Below, one piece after another: positions 37,501 through 50,825 of a stretch of 64,000 nucleotides of DNA (position 1 is its first letter; each line of letters starts with the position of its first letter). The stretch lies in NCBI GenBank assembly GCA_964036155.1, contig OZ038422.1, positions 55,079,201-55,143,200 on the forward strand, read 5' to 3'. The translations under genes and the position numbers were made by a program. Below the pieces are notes generated by a model. That model was not told the origin of the DNA and did not search any database. It saw nothing but the letters and a program-made list of their open reading frames with translations. This stretch comes from Diploscapter coronatus. Its lineage: Eukaryota; Nematoda; Chromadorea; Rhabditida; Rhabditidae.

Positions 37501-39267
37501 TATCATTGCGCACCAAACTCATTATTTTTGCATGAGCTTACGAATTAGCATACTGAGCGAATGATTCATGACTGTCTATGGTGCAAGAATCTAAGAGTTC
37601 ACCCAATACATGATCATACTTATGAAAAATAACTATCATTACTTCGAAAAATGATTTAGATTACATAAGTATCATGGATCTACTTAATCAATATTAGATT
37701 ATACATTTGGAATAAGAGTATAGGGATATGAATAGGGTAAGGTTTCAATCTATTCTAGAATGCATCAATTACTTTTAGTGCGCAACGATATATACCTTAT
37801 AAAAGTTACACTATTGAATTTTCATTATTCAGAATAATCTTTAGAAAGATTTTTTTTTCGGATTTAATATGATAGTAAAAATTGACACTTCCCTTAGCTC
37901 TTCACTTTCAAACTATCTTTCTGTCAGAGATATTTAGTTATAAATTCGTTAAAAATGCCTACATGGTTAAACATATTTCATTAAGAATGACCAAAGAATA
38001 AGCTCTGAATAATAAAAAGTAATGCGCGTATATTTCTTCTGTATAATTTCAAACTTGATATTCATACGCATTTTATCATAGTAAGATTACACATGAGTAA
38101 TGTGCATCATGAGTTATGAATTGCCAAAGTATGCATCCGAAGTGAGAAAAAAATTGAATTGACAAGTTTTTGTAGCTGCAGAATGGATGATTGATGACAG
38201 CTGTTGAATGGAGCAGGGCTGTGAGGAAACGATAAATGATTGTGATAAAGGAGATTAAGGATTTTGATAAGGCAGATCTAAAAAGGACATTTGCAGATAA
38301 AAAAGATAGCTAGAAGAGAGATAAGATAGTGATATAAAAGTGTGTGATTGTAGGCGGTTGCGATAAGAAAAAGATAGTAATTGATAAATGATAAGCAGTG
38401 CGCGAGTGTGAGATTGAAGAGAATTAGAAATGAATCGCGAATCCTCTTGCCCTATTGCGCAATGCCTTGTCCTTGTCTTTTTGCATACTTTTCCTTATTC
38501 TCTCGATTATCGCTTCCCATTTCCCGTCTCGAGAACGAGATTCTCACGCTGGACGAGAAACAAGTTGCAGCTGGAGAAATAGCAGACAGATTTGAAAGAC
38601 AGAGAGGGCAGACAGACGACGTGCGGAGTGTGAAATTGAAAGAGAAGGCTTGAATCTGCCAAAGGCACATCCACAGATCAAAGAGAAGGAATCAAGTGAA
38701 CAAATGAATTGAGTCGAAATGAAATGATCGACAAAAGAGGAAAGCTTGCCTGCTGTTGGTCGCTTTGATTTTCTTCCTGCACAATCTACACTCGGTTGCC
38801 TGCTCCACTGTTGGCAACTCGTCGAAAAAACGCCATACCTAGAGTTGTTCCGAGTGTATTTCTTAAGAATCGTTGAAACTAATTACTTTAGCCGTCTTGA
38901 CAGTAGGTCCGCCCAAGCGCTTTCTTCCAGTCGAATATTCACCGCTTCCCTGAATTTACATGATTAGATTTCATCATGCAGCAATGATTGCATCATCTAC
39001 CCTCTGCTTCTGAATTGGCCCTGGGGAGGGCGTGTGCAGAAGGCCTCCATTCTGCTGTTGCTGCTGCTCATGCTGCCGTTGAGATTGGAGCACTGAAATC
39101 TGCGACTGCAACAGAGAGTGGAGCTGTGCATTGCGGAGCTGGGATGCAAATGCAGCGAAGGCCGAAGGAAAGGGAGGCACTGATAGGGGTGCTGGGCCCG
39201 CTGAGGGAGGGCCTGTCGACGACTGCAGAGGTGTCGAGATCATCAAGAAGAAGAGGAGAGGATGCCC
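31504..39267 (-). CDS. BED-type zinc-finger protein, 5' end not found (at least 12 exons, 551 aa)
   Basis: Exons (minus): 39267-39001, 38949-38887, 38838-38750, 36759-36665, 35833-35672, 35446-35262, 35218-35063, 33367-33294, 33115-33002, 32434-32233, 32014-31892, 31629-31504. The first recognised exon is open to its acceptor; it has an ATG at 39243, so translation may start there or further upstream. Order: Pro/Gln-rich N-terminus (QHEQQQQQN); KRLGG basic patch; BED finger VWRFFDELPTVEQATECRLC plus TGMIRHLRSCH (Cys-x2-Cys, His-x4-His); Ser/Thr-rich linker; then PGFRALLRYLLPDYQLPSS, the segment that follows BED fingers in hAT-transposase-derived proteins. An Ala-run/acidic part follows (TAAAAAQPIKQDISEEHEQ). 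It probably acts as a DNA-binding nuclear regulator of domesticated hAT origin. C. elegans BED-3 is one possible counterpart, not established here. The donor after 38750 is GC. Confidence 0.85.
37487..37795. repeat. MITE-like element with TGCGCACTAAAGTATAT ends
   Basis: TTTGCGCACTAAAGTATAT near 37487 and ACTTTTAGTGCGCAACGATATAT near 37770-37793 form inverted termini about 290 bp apart, inside a large intron of the BED gene (38749-36760). The cores match the repeat cluster at 395-556. Confidence 0.6.
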
Positions 39268-42200
39268 CTAAAACTGAGAATTGATTTACATCATCTGAGA
39301 ATCTGAAGGGAATGATAGATAAACTGACGTCATTCGGATATGAGCGAAGCGAGGAACGGTAAACAAAAACAAATCCGAGTGTAATGTTGACCATGTCGCA
39401 TACAAATGAGAAGCATGAAGAAGATGGTCGAAAGTTCAAGATAGTTACGAAATAGTAAGCTAGTAATCATGAGTTTTAAATTCAGGATATCAAAAGAGGA
39501 CTGTTTCGAGTCAGAAATGTTAACATGATCATAAAATATTGTAACTGTATGAAGTACAGAGTAAGTCAAATGATGCAAGGTGTCCGGAAGTAATCTCCTC
39601 GAAGACCTCGCTTGATGGCCGAATGCTGCCAACTGACCGACTGGTCAGTCACAACAACAACAACAATGCCATTGCCATTGCCATTGCCCTGGCCTGTCGC
39701 CTCCCTGGATCTGCCCTGCCCCCTCTTCTCAGGGCTATTATTCTTTTTTCTTCCGTCCTCATCTCACAACTTCGGCCCTCTCAACATCCCCTCCCCTTCC
39801 CTCTCCAAACTAGCAGCAGAGAAGATCAACGTGAATTGTGCAGGAAGAGGAAAGAGGAGAATCGGCTGGCAACAAGAAGTTGGATGACCAAAGGCAGACG
39901 CAGAGGGGAAGGGAGACATGCCATTGGCGAGAGGGGCGTAGAGAAGGGGGGAAGACAGTCGAATTACGCAAGGGGATGAAGCTATTGAGGAAGAGGAGGA
40001 GGAGAAGGAGAGGATGTCCGTGGTAGTAGAGGAGACAGAGAACAGGAACTCGTTCGTGGGCGCGGGAGAGACGACGAGGAGAGAGGGGATATGCACGAGA
40101 GACGCAGAGAAGGAGAGGAGATGGTCAGCGATGAATGGCAGAATCACGCATCGGGGGGACTTAGAGGGAGAGGGAATGAAGCTGCCCGCTGCTGTCCGAT
40201 GGCAAACCGGTCCACTGCCTCGTTGTTGCCTCGAATCTGCCACTGTCCAGGGCACACGCCACGGCAGAATGCAGCCAGCAGAATGGCAGCCAAAGAAGCC
40301 ATTGCCAATGGAAGAAGCTGAAGGGGAGATCGACTGTAGCTGCGCAGAGAAGAGAAGAGAAGAGTGGACCGCATAAACAATTGGAGGACAGATAAGTAAA
40401 TCAAAATCGCATCAGAAAGAGATAAACACTGAAACGGACAGACAAAGGGGTTGGGGGGGTTGCACACAAAGAGGCAAGCAGAGAGACAACAAGATGAGGG
40501 AGAAGAAAGAGCATTTACGGCACTGGCACTAAATGACAGAGGAGAAGAAGGAAGGAGAGGGCGGAGTCGACAAATCAAGGACCGAAAGATATAGCGGGCA
40601 AGAAGACAGGGAAATGCTCGTACAGGACCGCGGGAAAGACGAGGATCTTACAGAATATTGACGCAAGAGAGAATGAAAATTAAAACTGAAACGTACAATC
40701 GAGGATCTCCTACAAGTTACGAGTTTACGAGAAAATACAATGCAAATGGGAGGAGGAAAGGAGGATTGGCAATGAAAAAGATTAAGGCAATGGCAGTTGG
40801 GAATAAGAAAAGCTGGGAAAGAATAGGAGAGAGAGAGGAGGTATAAAGTGATTTGGGAGACTTAGAGAAAGAGAGTCGGTTTTGGAAAAGCGGAAAAGAA
40901 ACTGGATAGAAGAAGCTGAAGGAGAGGAGAAAAAGAAGCGAGACGAATAGAGGGGGAATGGTCAGACAGAGGCAAGGAAGGAGAAGGGAAGGAAAATTCA
41001 TCGACGGCATTGCAGATTGCGCAATGGGGAGGAGGGCAGAGAAAGAAAAGCCGGTACGATCTGATGGACGATGGCTGGTAGCAGAGGATGAAGGGATGAG
41101 AATTGAGATGGAAAGAAGAATTGGAAGGGAAGGGAATAAGAGATACAACAAGAGGGACTGTCTCCCTAAATCCCTGCCACACTTATTTACGATGATTTTA
41201 TTGAAAATTAAAAATTAAACACGAAACCATTGAGGCGGGTCAATTAGGGAAGATCAGATACTATTAGATGTGATCCGTTCTTTCAAAGAGAATCTATTTT
41301 ACGTGAAATTTCAGTTTCGTTGCGATTCTCATTATTTGACGACACAGCCGATCTTCACTCGCTCAACACACGCACACAATTGAAAATTCACACACTCAAT
41401 TTCGGAATAGTGTGTCGATTAGATAAGGATCGGGATTAGTTTTGCTGTTATGAATACACGAATAGCAGAGTAAAGCCGTCAAAATTAAATACTTGCAAAT
41501 TTTACAGTGCGTATTTAGCTTACATAAATATTCGGAATATTCAGTTAATGCGATTCAATCAGGAATTATTATCTTATTACTCGTGTTAGTGGAATGGTAA
41601 TAATGAGTGGAAATTTTAAGGACTATATTTTTTTAATTTGCTATAGTGAAATTTAAAACTTACGGGAATCATTATAAATTTAATGGGAACTTTAAAATTT
41701 GTACTATTCTTCGGGAAAAAATGTATTGATAAAGTCTTGAAATTGCAATTTGCTAATTTCTGTCATACAGGATAATATCTAATCTTGTGAAATCCAAATT
41801 CAAGGTCCATGACCACGACGACAGAACAGAATAAACAAATCGCGAGAAAGTTTGTCAAATGGGAATAGCCATTGGGCAGGGTGTCGAGAGATAAGAAGAA
41901 AATGGAGGGAAAGGGACGGGAAGGGGACGAAGAAGTTAGATTGAATTAGTCGGACTGTCACAGAGAATGACAAGGTTGGAATAGCTGTGAAGGGCAGAGG
42001 GGTACAAAATGGGAAGAAGAGAAGTTAGGAAGATGACTGAAATGGAGTCGGGAATGGAGAAGGGGGATGAAACGATGAAACGAGACTCGAAACTGAAACA
42101 GCAGGGATTGTACGGGGACGGGAGACGGATAGAGGACGGACGGGATGACGGTTAGTAGGCTAATCGCTGCTCTGCAGCAGAGGGGATGGATGAACAGGGA

Positions 42201-45200
42201 AATGAGGGAAAGAGAATAGAGGCCGAGCTGATACAGACACAGGCACAACTACATACTAACGGACTGGTAATCGCCCTAATCGAGAGATGGGACAGGACTG
42301 GTCAGTGGTAACCGGTACATCGACAGATCTCAACAGAGCAGCAGAGGTAATTGAGGTCTCGAAGCGATTACCCACCGCACAAAGGACCGTTTGCAGGCCA
42401 GTCCATGCCCATGCATTGTTGCATCTGCAGAGACATCGTCCTTTCATCGTTGCTTCTAATCGACGGTTTACGACGAGATTAGGGAGATTGAGGCAAGAAA
42501 CCAAACCGAACCGAAAAGAAACGCGTAGGAGAACGGACACAGGACAATAGAAACGGGAGTTTTCATTTTGGAAATTTTCAAAGAGCCGTTTTATTGTCAG
42601 GGCTAAATAGATTAGGAACTTTCCGAAACTGAGTGGTAGATTGTTTTGTTCAAGATTTTCAAAGAGACATTGTGGTAAAAATCAGATTTCTAATGAATCA
42701 ATAAGTCTCGCATTGATATAGGGAGGATAAATAAATGAGACTAGATAGTGAAGATCAGTCTTTCAACTATAAAATTTTGAGAGATAATGAAATAATTTCA
42801 ATAAAATAAAATTAGGTTGCGCAGAAAGTCTTTACCAACTATCGATTATTTTGTTCTTCAATAACTTTGAAATATGTTCAACACAGACTCGGAAGATTAT
42901 CCTTTCATGTTCGTTAACGAAGAGAGTCAGAGACGCAACTATAATCTAGTTCTACAGAATTACTTATAATCGTGCACAAGGAAGAGGGGAGACATGAAAT
43001 GATTAAAATTCAAAAATTAAATCGAATTGTCCTAAAAATCGATACGGTTATAGCGCTCTGGCTCCACCCACTAATATTCTGGAATCATTGTGCAGGGAAA
43101 AATTCTCCGTTAATGAACACGAGAGTTAAGATATTATCATTATTCATGAGTTGGCATAAAGAATTCGTTGAAAGAAATTGTCAGGATTAGGTATTGATAA
43201 GGCGAAGAGAATATACGTACATTTGGATATGACTTGCAAAATTTATATTCTTGATCAGCATATTACAAATGCGCAATTTCAAACGAAATGTTTTCAATCC
43301 TGAGAGCATCGCTAGAATACAAGAGAAAATATCGCACATATTTTATGAAGACCAAGCTTTTGTCAATTGAAAGATGTTCGAATAAGTAAAAACAATATCA
43401 GCATATAAAATTATCTTGAATTTGGGGTTTTAAATCATTAAGATGAAGAACGTACTCAGAAGTATCTAACGTTACATGAATAAATAAGTCGGATATTTGA
43501 ATTTTGAAGCGTTTGACAGAGAGAGCGACGAAGGCTCATTAGAAATAACATAGCCCAGATATCTATGAAAATGAAGTGGAAGAAAGGAAGGGGTGGATGA
43601 GATGAAAAACGTGAGGAAGAACTGTAAAGAAGCAAAGAGAGGTGGAAGAATTACAGAGAGAGAGAGAGGGAGGAGTCACAATGTGCTGCTGCGGTCGGAG
43701 TTAGAGGGATGGGCCCAGGCCCAGACCCAGGCCTGTGCCTCTCTTTGCATTTCGACATGGTTGGCTGATCAGTGAGGACGCGAGAAGGAGAAGCGAGAAC
43801 GAGTGGGAAAGGGAAGGGAAGAGAATGGGGAAGGGAAGGATGAGGATCGAGTCAAATCCGATCCATACACCTCAATCCGAAGCGAATTCAATCGGGAAGC
43901 GATCCGAGTCTGGATTGGAATCGAGTGAAAAGCAAGGGGATTATCCCAGATATACATGATAAGGTCTAAAAACTACGACCTCACAAACTGTTAACTGCCC
44001 TATCATAATTACTAGCAGGCCGGTGTTCACGGTGTACAATAACAAATTAGGTTAACAAGCAGTTTTTGAGTAATTAGCTGTCTTAAGGACGAGAAGAATG
44101 TGAACTCGTAAAATATTCGGCAAGTGAAAAAATGGCGAGATAAGAAAAGGCATGTTGGAAGTGGGAAATTTCGACTGATCGAAAGTAATTCGACTTTTTT
44201 CAACATTTTGGTATTTTCGGGTTTGGTATTGTTTTCAGTCTCATTTTGAGTCACATTTTTATTCGAATCTTGCAAAGTGACAGTATGACCCTGAGAATCT
44301 GAGAATTATTAGAAGTGAGAGTTGAGAGTGGGCGAAAAAGAGCAATATCAGGTTAGAAGATATCATAGCAAAAAGTAGATAAAAAAAGAAGTTCTGGTAT
44401 GAAACTTAATCAACAATAATAATCGCTTATCACAAAAGTAAGCTGATCTTCGCGAAATAAAATACGATAATAGCATCATTTATTTGGTTAACCCTATCTA
44501 AAATGCCTAAGCCTAATAAAGTCACAAGTTGCATATTTCGAATTTCCTACTGTATATGCTGGAAGAGAATAGGCATGAATGGACGAGCAGAGAGTATCTA
44601 TCGAGTAATGAGAGCGGATCGAGGATCGGGAAAGGGACAGCAAATGGAAGAGGCAAAGAGACCAAGGGAAGGGTAATAAAGAGGGAGGGGACTGTGCAGA
44701 AAGCGGGACAGAACCACTGAAGCGGACAGAAAACGGCAAACCGAGAAGAGGTACAGCACAACAATCCACAGTTGAAATGTAACACAAACATAGAAATCCA
44801 TGAATATCGTATCTCACTCAAATATTCACCGAATTACTCAGGCCCCTCCCGTTCTATGCCCTTTTTATACTACGGTAACTTCTCTCAGCATTTATGCATT
44901 TCCCCTGCTTTTTCATCCAATATTCAATAACCCAGCTTCTCCTTTTCTTAATGTAGAAAAACTAGTGAACAGTTGCACATATGGCTAAAGAGGGGAAAAA
45001 CGAGAGACTAACGGGCGGAATCGAAGGAAAAAATCGAATGAAAAAAGACGAACGACAGAATATGAGAAAAGTGGAAAGAGAACAGAAAACAGCACAAAAA
45101 TATGGAATTGGTAGGATGAATTTGGCGAAACACATTAGCTAAAAATTAAATGGGAAAAGTCCGAGCCATTATGTAACAATTGGACAACTAGAAGCTGCAC

Positions 45201-48200
45201 CTGCAGGCATAGAAAAAAGCAAGATGTCGTAAGTTTGTCAGAGCATGAGTAACCAGAATTTATAAATACGATATTGCAAGATCTAAATAATCCCAGAGAA
45301 TTGGTATGTGGAAACTTTAGCGATCAAAATGAACATCGGAGACTAGAAAATTGAGAGAACAAATTTTAAAAAGCAGATTTTATGCTCAGAAGATAGCACA
45401 TTATTTGCAGTCAACTTTGTAATGTTTTAATGATTAAAACAGCAATGATTTTTGCGCCATTTTCTAAATTACTTAATGCATATTTTTGAAAATTCAGATC
45501 TGTACATATTTTACTAGGTAACAGTTAGTCGGCCTAAAATAATAAGAGCATGCTGATTTAACACGACAATTATTCGAAATATTCCGATTCTAAAAACTAA
45601 ATAAAATTTTAGGCATAATCCTTACAATTTCAAAAAAAAATCATCAGTATTCTATTCTTTCGAAGATTTTGAAATGGTCAGTTTTAATTAGGTAAAGCAC
45701 CCAGATTGCCTTCTATTTTTAAAATCTAGAGCATATGATATGTAGTACTGCTATCAAATCTTGAGGCAAGTATCGGAATGATTGAATAATTATGCAAAGA
45801 TGCAAGACGAATGACCTCAAGCACAGAAGAATACAAACAGATCGAGGAACGGAGGAGTGACGATAACTGAGAGCGAAAAGGAATGGGGGAAGGGGAAGGA
45901 AGATGGGGACTCTAGTAGAAATTGAGGCACGAATCAGGTCATAAACTGGCAGCTAGCAGGCTGCTGCTAGTTAGCAGCTCACGATGCTTGCCCGACGATC
46001 CCTGCTGGAATCTCTTCCTTTCCATTTTCCCTTTCCTTTTCCTCTTCCTCTTCTCGTCCCTCGACCTCGCGCACCAACGCAATTCTCGTTTTCCATCGAG
46101 CAGAGCCACTTTCTATTTGTTCAGCCGAGATTCCGGGATTCGAAACAAAAAATCAAAATATTTTTAAAAACTTAGAGATATTAGCAAAGAAGCGGGGCCT
46201 TGTGTGGAGGGCAGTGGAGACGACTGTTTGCCTGTTTGCACGACGCCCACAATTCACAGGATGCCTAGAGCCAAGGGAATCGACCAGGATGTCGGAAGAG
46301 GATAAAACGCATTTCATACTTTCATTCACAATTGACAGACATGAAATGCGAAATTGAGAAATTCGTATTCTCATTATAATTTTCTCAAGGTTCAAATTTC
46401 TTAGACAGGATTTAGTTTATCTAAAGAAGTGAAAACTAAGCAATTTTTGTAAAAAAAAAGCTCTAAGGAAAAACTGATCTTCATCATTTTTTCTTACTTT
46501 GCATCATTATAGTCCACAATTCTATCATCTCATTACACTAAATTCATGTATGTGTCCATAGATTTTCAAATCACCCAGGTGAAAGACTCTCATCTGTACG
46601 AACTCGTTTTGCAGTCCCTTTGCAGGAAGCCGCTGACTTCTTTAAATGGGCATTCAAATGATTGGATGGTGTTCCTCTTGTTGTGTGGCAAGGTAAGGCA
46701 ACGCAAGGGAAGGGAAAAGGGACGAGACAAAGACTCGTTGGCTGACTGGAACGATGAGCAACTGGGTCAGGGGACAGGACTGTCTTTGTGCTGCCTGAGG
46801 GAAACAAGGGAGGGGAAGCAGATAAAGAGCCATTAATCACATCCACACATCCTGCAATGCAATGCACTGTATGGGATGAAACAGCCAAATACGAATTGGA
46901 ATCGGAATTAAAGAGAAGAGGAAAGGGGAAACAGCAGAGAATGCAAAGTGCAGCAGTCAGAGAGTCACACGCTCATTTGTCAACCTACCGTTCTCAGCCA
47001 GAATGTAGCACATTTCAACACTTCCCATACTTCTTTGTGTCTTCAGTCAAGAAAAGGGCATTCCAATACGAATTCGAGTAAAACGGATGAAGAAAAAGAA
47101 ATGTTCAATTGCAAGATTACTGTATGAGCAAATTCATAAAGAAAGTATATGAATAAACTTGAAACTGAGATAAAGCAAATAATGAAAATAAAAGAAGGCA
47201 TGAACCAATAGCCTGAAGAATTTTAATCGACAGAACTTGAAGTGGATCACTAGCCTTGAAAATTATAGAAATTTTCAAGTTTATTGAGTATTTCAATTTA
47301 AAAATAATCTGACTCACAATCAAAGGATATTCAAACTTCATTCGGGCTTGTTTATTTTCTCATTTATCCTGCACGCTTCACATAACTCAGCAATGCTGTT
47401 CCTCTGTTCATTCAGTGTTCAGCAACTACCCTTTTCTTCTCATCTCTCATTCCTGCCAGCTGTACTGCCTCTGTCCTCTGCCCGACTATGAGAAATGACA
47501 GACCGGCAGATTTGAATTCCCCCTTTCCTCGCGACTTTTCCGACAGAATGTACTGTAGCACATAACGAATTGACATATTGCTGGATTGCATCAGTCCACT
47601 ATTTCACTAATTCGTGAAATATTTCATTGTACCGCAGATGTTCGAGAGTCAAATTATAAATATCAGCTATTTTCCTCTCCGAATGCAGAGGTTCTCATAG
47701 AAATTCAAAAAAAAAAATCACCGAACAATAATAAATTTTACTGCTGAGAAACTGTAGGAAAAATGATGAAGTAGGGAAATTTTGAAATGAAGGCGGGAAA
47801 GACGAGAACCGAAGAAGGAATTGGGAAAGTAAAGAAGGAAAGGGCATAGGGACACGGCCATGTGGAAGTATCCAAAGAAGTAGAGGCACCTTTGTTTGAG
47901 ATGAAGTTTATTACTGATCGCGAGAAGAGATTGAGACAAGCAGCGGCACACGACAAAATGGACAAATGAGGAAAACGAGGGAAGGAAGGGAAGATAAGGA
48001 AAAATGAGAGGGAGAGGTGACTGTCAGAAGACTGAGGACGAACTCATAAATGAATGAGGCAGATAAAGAGGTCCTGGAATGGAAAATTTCTTGTAGGTGG
48101 GACAAGTTAAAAAGTGAGATGGGTAGAAGGGATGAAACGGAATTGATATTTCAAATATCGGAACCGGAATTTCGTCTTGCGCTTTCGATGAGTAGGAATT

Positions 48201-49546
48201 GCTTCTGGAGTTTTATTTATCTCAAAAATGGATATTCATGTGTTGATAGATCTTCAGGATGTTAACTGATTATCAATGTATTCTTTCCAAATCTAACTAT
48301 TCGTGTTTACAAGTATTAGCCTTAATGAATAGATAACTAGGACAAGTCATGATTCCAGAACCAGGATATGCTAATCATTGATCAGCGCGTGAACATTTGT
48401 ATTCTTAGTTTTAAGCTGATCTTAACTTGTTAAAATTTTAGCCAGAAGAAAATGATCTATTCCGCAAAAACCGCAATCAATTTTTTATGCATCGCAACCC
48501 ATGTTTATCCCTTATTTTACCAAAATGTAATCCTTATCCCAATTACCGTAATCCTCTTCTAGTAACAACTACGACATCGTTTGATTATTAAACAGGGCTG
48601 TCTTTATTCGTGTTAAAAGGTTCTGCCTCTTTGGAGAAAGAATTTAGGATTTATATGGGTAAATGAAAGAAAGCAGAGCAAGTGAGCCGAAGAAGAGAAA
48701 TGAATATGCAATGATATGGCTGGATTGGGACAAAGAAGTCAGCAAATGGAAGGGAAAGACTGTTGCGGGTGGAAATAAAGAAAATGGAGATGAATTTGGA
48801 GAGAATTGAGAAATCGCAACACTGAATAAACGATCTGGAAAATGAGAATTCCCTTGAAACGTCGTAATTATGCCCTCTTTCTGATGACAACCGACTGACC
48901 GTCCCCTCCCAGATAATTGGGCAGTCATTCTCGTCCTGATCATCCCATTTCTGTCCCACTCTGTCAGTCTCTACCTCTCGATTCCTAATTACTGTATTTC
49001 CTCATCCATTTGACATGCAAACACCGCGCATCTCTGTAGCCTTCCTTCCCTCTCCCTTTACCTTCACATTACTCCATTTCCCCTTTAATTACAGGCCTCT
49101 TTTATGTGTCCACGAGACAGAGCAGACAATGTGCATTGCAATTTTCAATTCACAAAACAAACACAGATATATCGAATGATTGAATACAGAAGGCTACTTT
49201 TGTTATCCTTATATTTGTTATTAGAATAATTATTCGATATTTTGATGTTTTAATGAAAATCATTTGACCTTGAATAATCGTGAATTTATGATTTGGAGAA
49301 AATCTCAAGTATCAGTCGAGTAGAATCAAGATAATAATTGAATTCTCTCGAAATTATTATTTAGTTGATGTGAAATTTAGAATGAATCGATTATGTTGGC
49401 AGATGTCTGACCATTATTGTTTGATAAGTATTACTTATGGGTTTTTAACTGATCAGCGTACGATTTTGACTTTGTACAATTTTATTTTCGGTGTAACAAA
49501 AACAAAGCCTAACGAACTACTTTAAATTAACCCTTCGATTTTACAT
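39268..49546. other. About 10 kb without a recognisable gene, purine-rich + strand
   Basis: Blocks such as 39830-40140, 40540-41180, 41880-42240, 43560-43960, 44560-44720, 46690-46960 and 47740-48140 consist mainly of A and G on the + strand, separated by AT-rich spacers. Open frames inside them on both strands are composition artefacts. A (CCATTG)n microsatellite lies near 39667-39690. The region may be a long 5' intron or promoter of the minus-strand BED gene. Weak candidate 5' exons on the minus strand: near 42437-42370 (MSLQMQQCMGMDWPANG) and near 40340-40150 after TCTGCGCAG; neither could be joined in frame with confidence. Confidence 0.5.
49481..49486 (-). terminator. Polyadenylation signal of the bS21m gene
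   Basis: AATAAA on the minus strand about 60 nt after the TAA at 49547. Confidence 0.6.
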
Positions 49547-50605
49547 TTATGTGGTCAATTGCCCAGGATGAGCATTTGGTCGATTCTTGCGAACGAGGAA
49601 CTTCATCTTCCTGGTCATGTCCTCGTTGAATATGGCCCTGGAGGCCTCGATCGAGAGCAGGTTCCTCTGCATGTACGGCTTCTGGTAGAACTGGGTACTA
49701 CGGATTATCTTCAATAGGCCTTCAGATTCCATCAAACTACAAATTATTAATGAGATGTTAGTTTGTTCTTGCATTTTTTTAGATAATAATCTTCATTGGT
49801 GCAGAATATGTTGTGGCAACTCATAGAGACTTTAGTTTATCTTAAAAATACAGCGCAATTCAGGTCATAGTAATTTGAATTTATCATCGACGAAGTTTGA
49901 AGTTAGACGAACTCAATAAGGTTGGTAATTTGGAGTATGAAATGCCCAATTATTAAACTTTAAAAACTCAAAAATCACTTTTTGCGTATCAATATTCGCC
50001 GAGTTAAATTGACTTTTTTTGAATGCATAGAAAAAAAAACCATCAGCGTCAATCATCTGAAGTCAAAATGCACAAATGTCTTGAAGTAGTTAAAACAATT
50101 TAGCAGCTTAATTTTATAGTCGTCGACTCAAAATCATTAAAATCAATTATTGGGGGACAATGGATGTTCAAACTCGACTCGGTCTCAAGATAAATTTGAT
50201 TTAAAATTTTAGCCAGAGCGAGATCTACAAGTTTGATTTGTCTTCCTGTACTTGTCATCAGTTATTTTTACTTTTCCCCACACTCCCCACTTGGGAATTG
50301 GGTGACAAATACAAGAAGCCGTTTGAATTATATCTATTCCTTTCAAAACTTGAAATATGTCTTCCTTACTTATCGGAAGCATGATTCATGAAACCGCATA
50401 CCGATTGAGAGTGGCGAAGGCAGCGTCAACGTCGTTGTCCCTGACCATGATCGTGCGCGTCGCGAATCGAGGATGCGAATTCCAAATACCTCAACATTGA
50501 ACGATCAGCTTGAAATGGTCATAGGAGCAGTTTACCTTTGAAGAGTTTGATTGAGAATGGCTGCGTGAGAGTACCTCGCCAAAATCCCCTCACCATTCGA
50601 ACCAT
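49547..50605 (-). CDS. mrps-21: Mitochondrial ribosomal protein bS21m, 115 aa
   Basis: Exons (minus): 50605-50536, 50489-50402, 49736-49547; phases close. It is a component of the mitochondrial small ribosomal subunit. The core matches the bS21m family: RTIMVRDNDVDAAFATLNR (compare the family's RTVMV...AYRTLNR), then a GLLKIIRSTQFYQKP segment and DMTRKMKFLVRKNR, the family's terminal basic motif (MARKINFLMRKNR type). The first about 25 residues (MVRMVRGFWRGTLTQPFSIK) are basic and lack acidic residues, consistent with a mitochondrial presequence; this makes the protein longer than the human one (about 87 aa). The start follows an acceptor TTTTTTCAG and a 14-nt leader. It lies 221 bp downstream of the COX8-like gene on the same strand, spaced as in an operon. 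Confidence 0.9.
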
Positions 50606-50629
50606 CCCGATTTACTTTGCTGAAAAAAT
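50606..50629 (-). promoter_or_regulatory. Candidate spliced-leader acceptor of the bS21m gene
   Basis: CATTTTTTCAG on the minus strand, AG at 50621-50620, 14 nt before the ATG. It lies about 105 nt after the upstream gene's AATAAA (50729-50724), the spacing known from nematode operons. Confidence 0.6.
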
Positions 50630-50723
50630 GAAATTTGAATAATTTTTGAAGAAAAACAAGGATAAATAACGGAATTTCACCATCTTCAGCAATAGAAAGT
50701 AAGCTATCGAATTGACAGTCCTG

Positions 50724-50729
50724 TTTATT
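50724..50729 (-). terminator. Polyadenylation signal of the COX8-like gene
   Basis: AATAAA on the minus strand about 100 nt after the TGA at 50826. Confidence 0.6.
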
Positions 50730-50825
50730 TACTCATCTACTTGAACACAAAACTGGTACGTCGTCAATACAAAAAAGATTGATAAAAGATCTAGAAAGAA
50801 GACTGTAGAAGATAGACCGAGCAGA

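Noticed and set aside
39764..40578. Long Ser/Leu/Pro-rich open frames on the minus strand and Arg/Glu-rich frames on the + strand
   Set aside because: These are translations of purine/pyrimidine-skewed DNA in several frames at once, not genes.
42256..42540. Overlapping open frames of about 90 aa on both strands
   Set aside because: Composition-driven frames without domain features; no exon chain could be attached.
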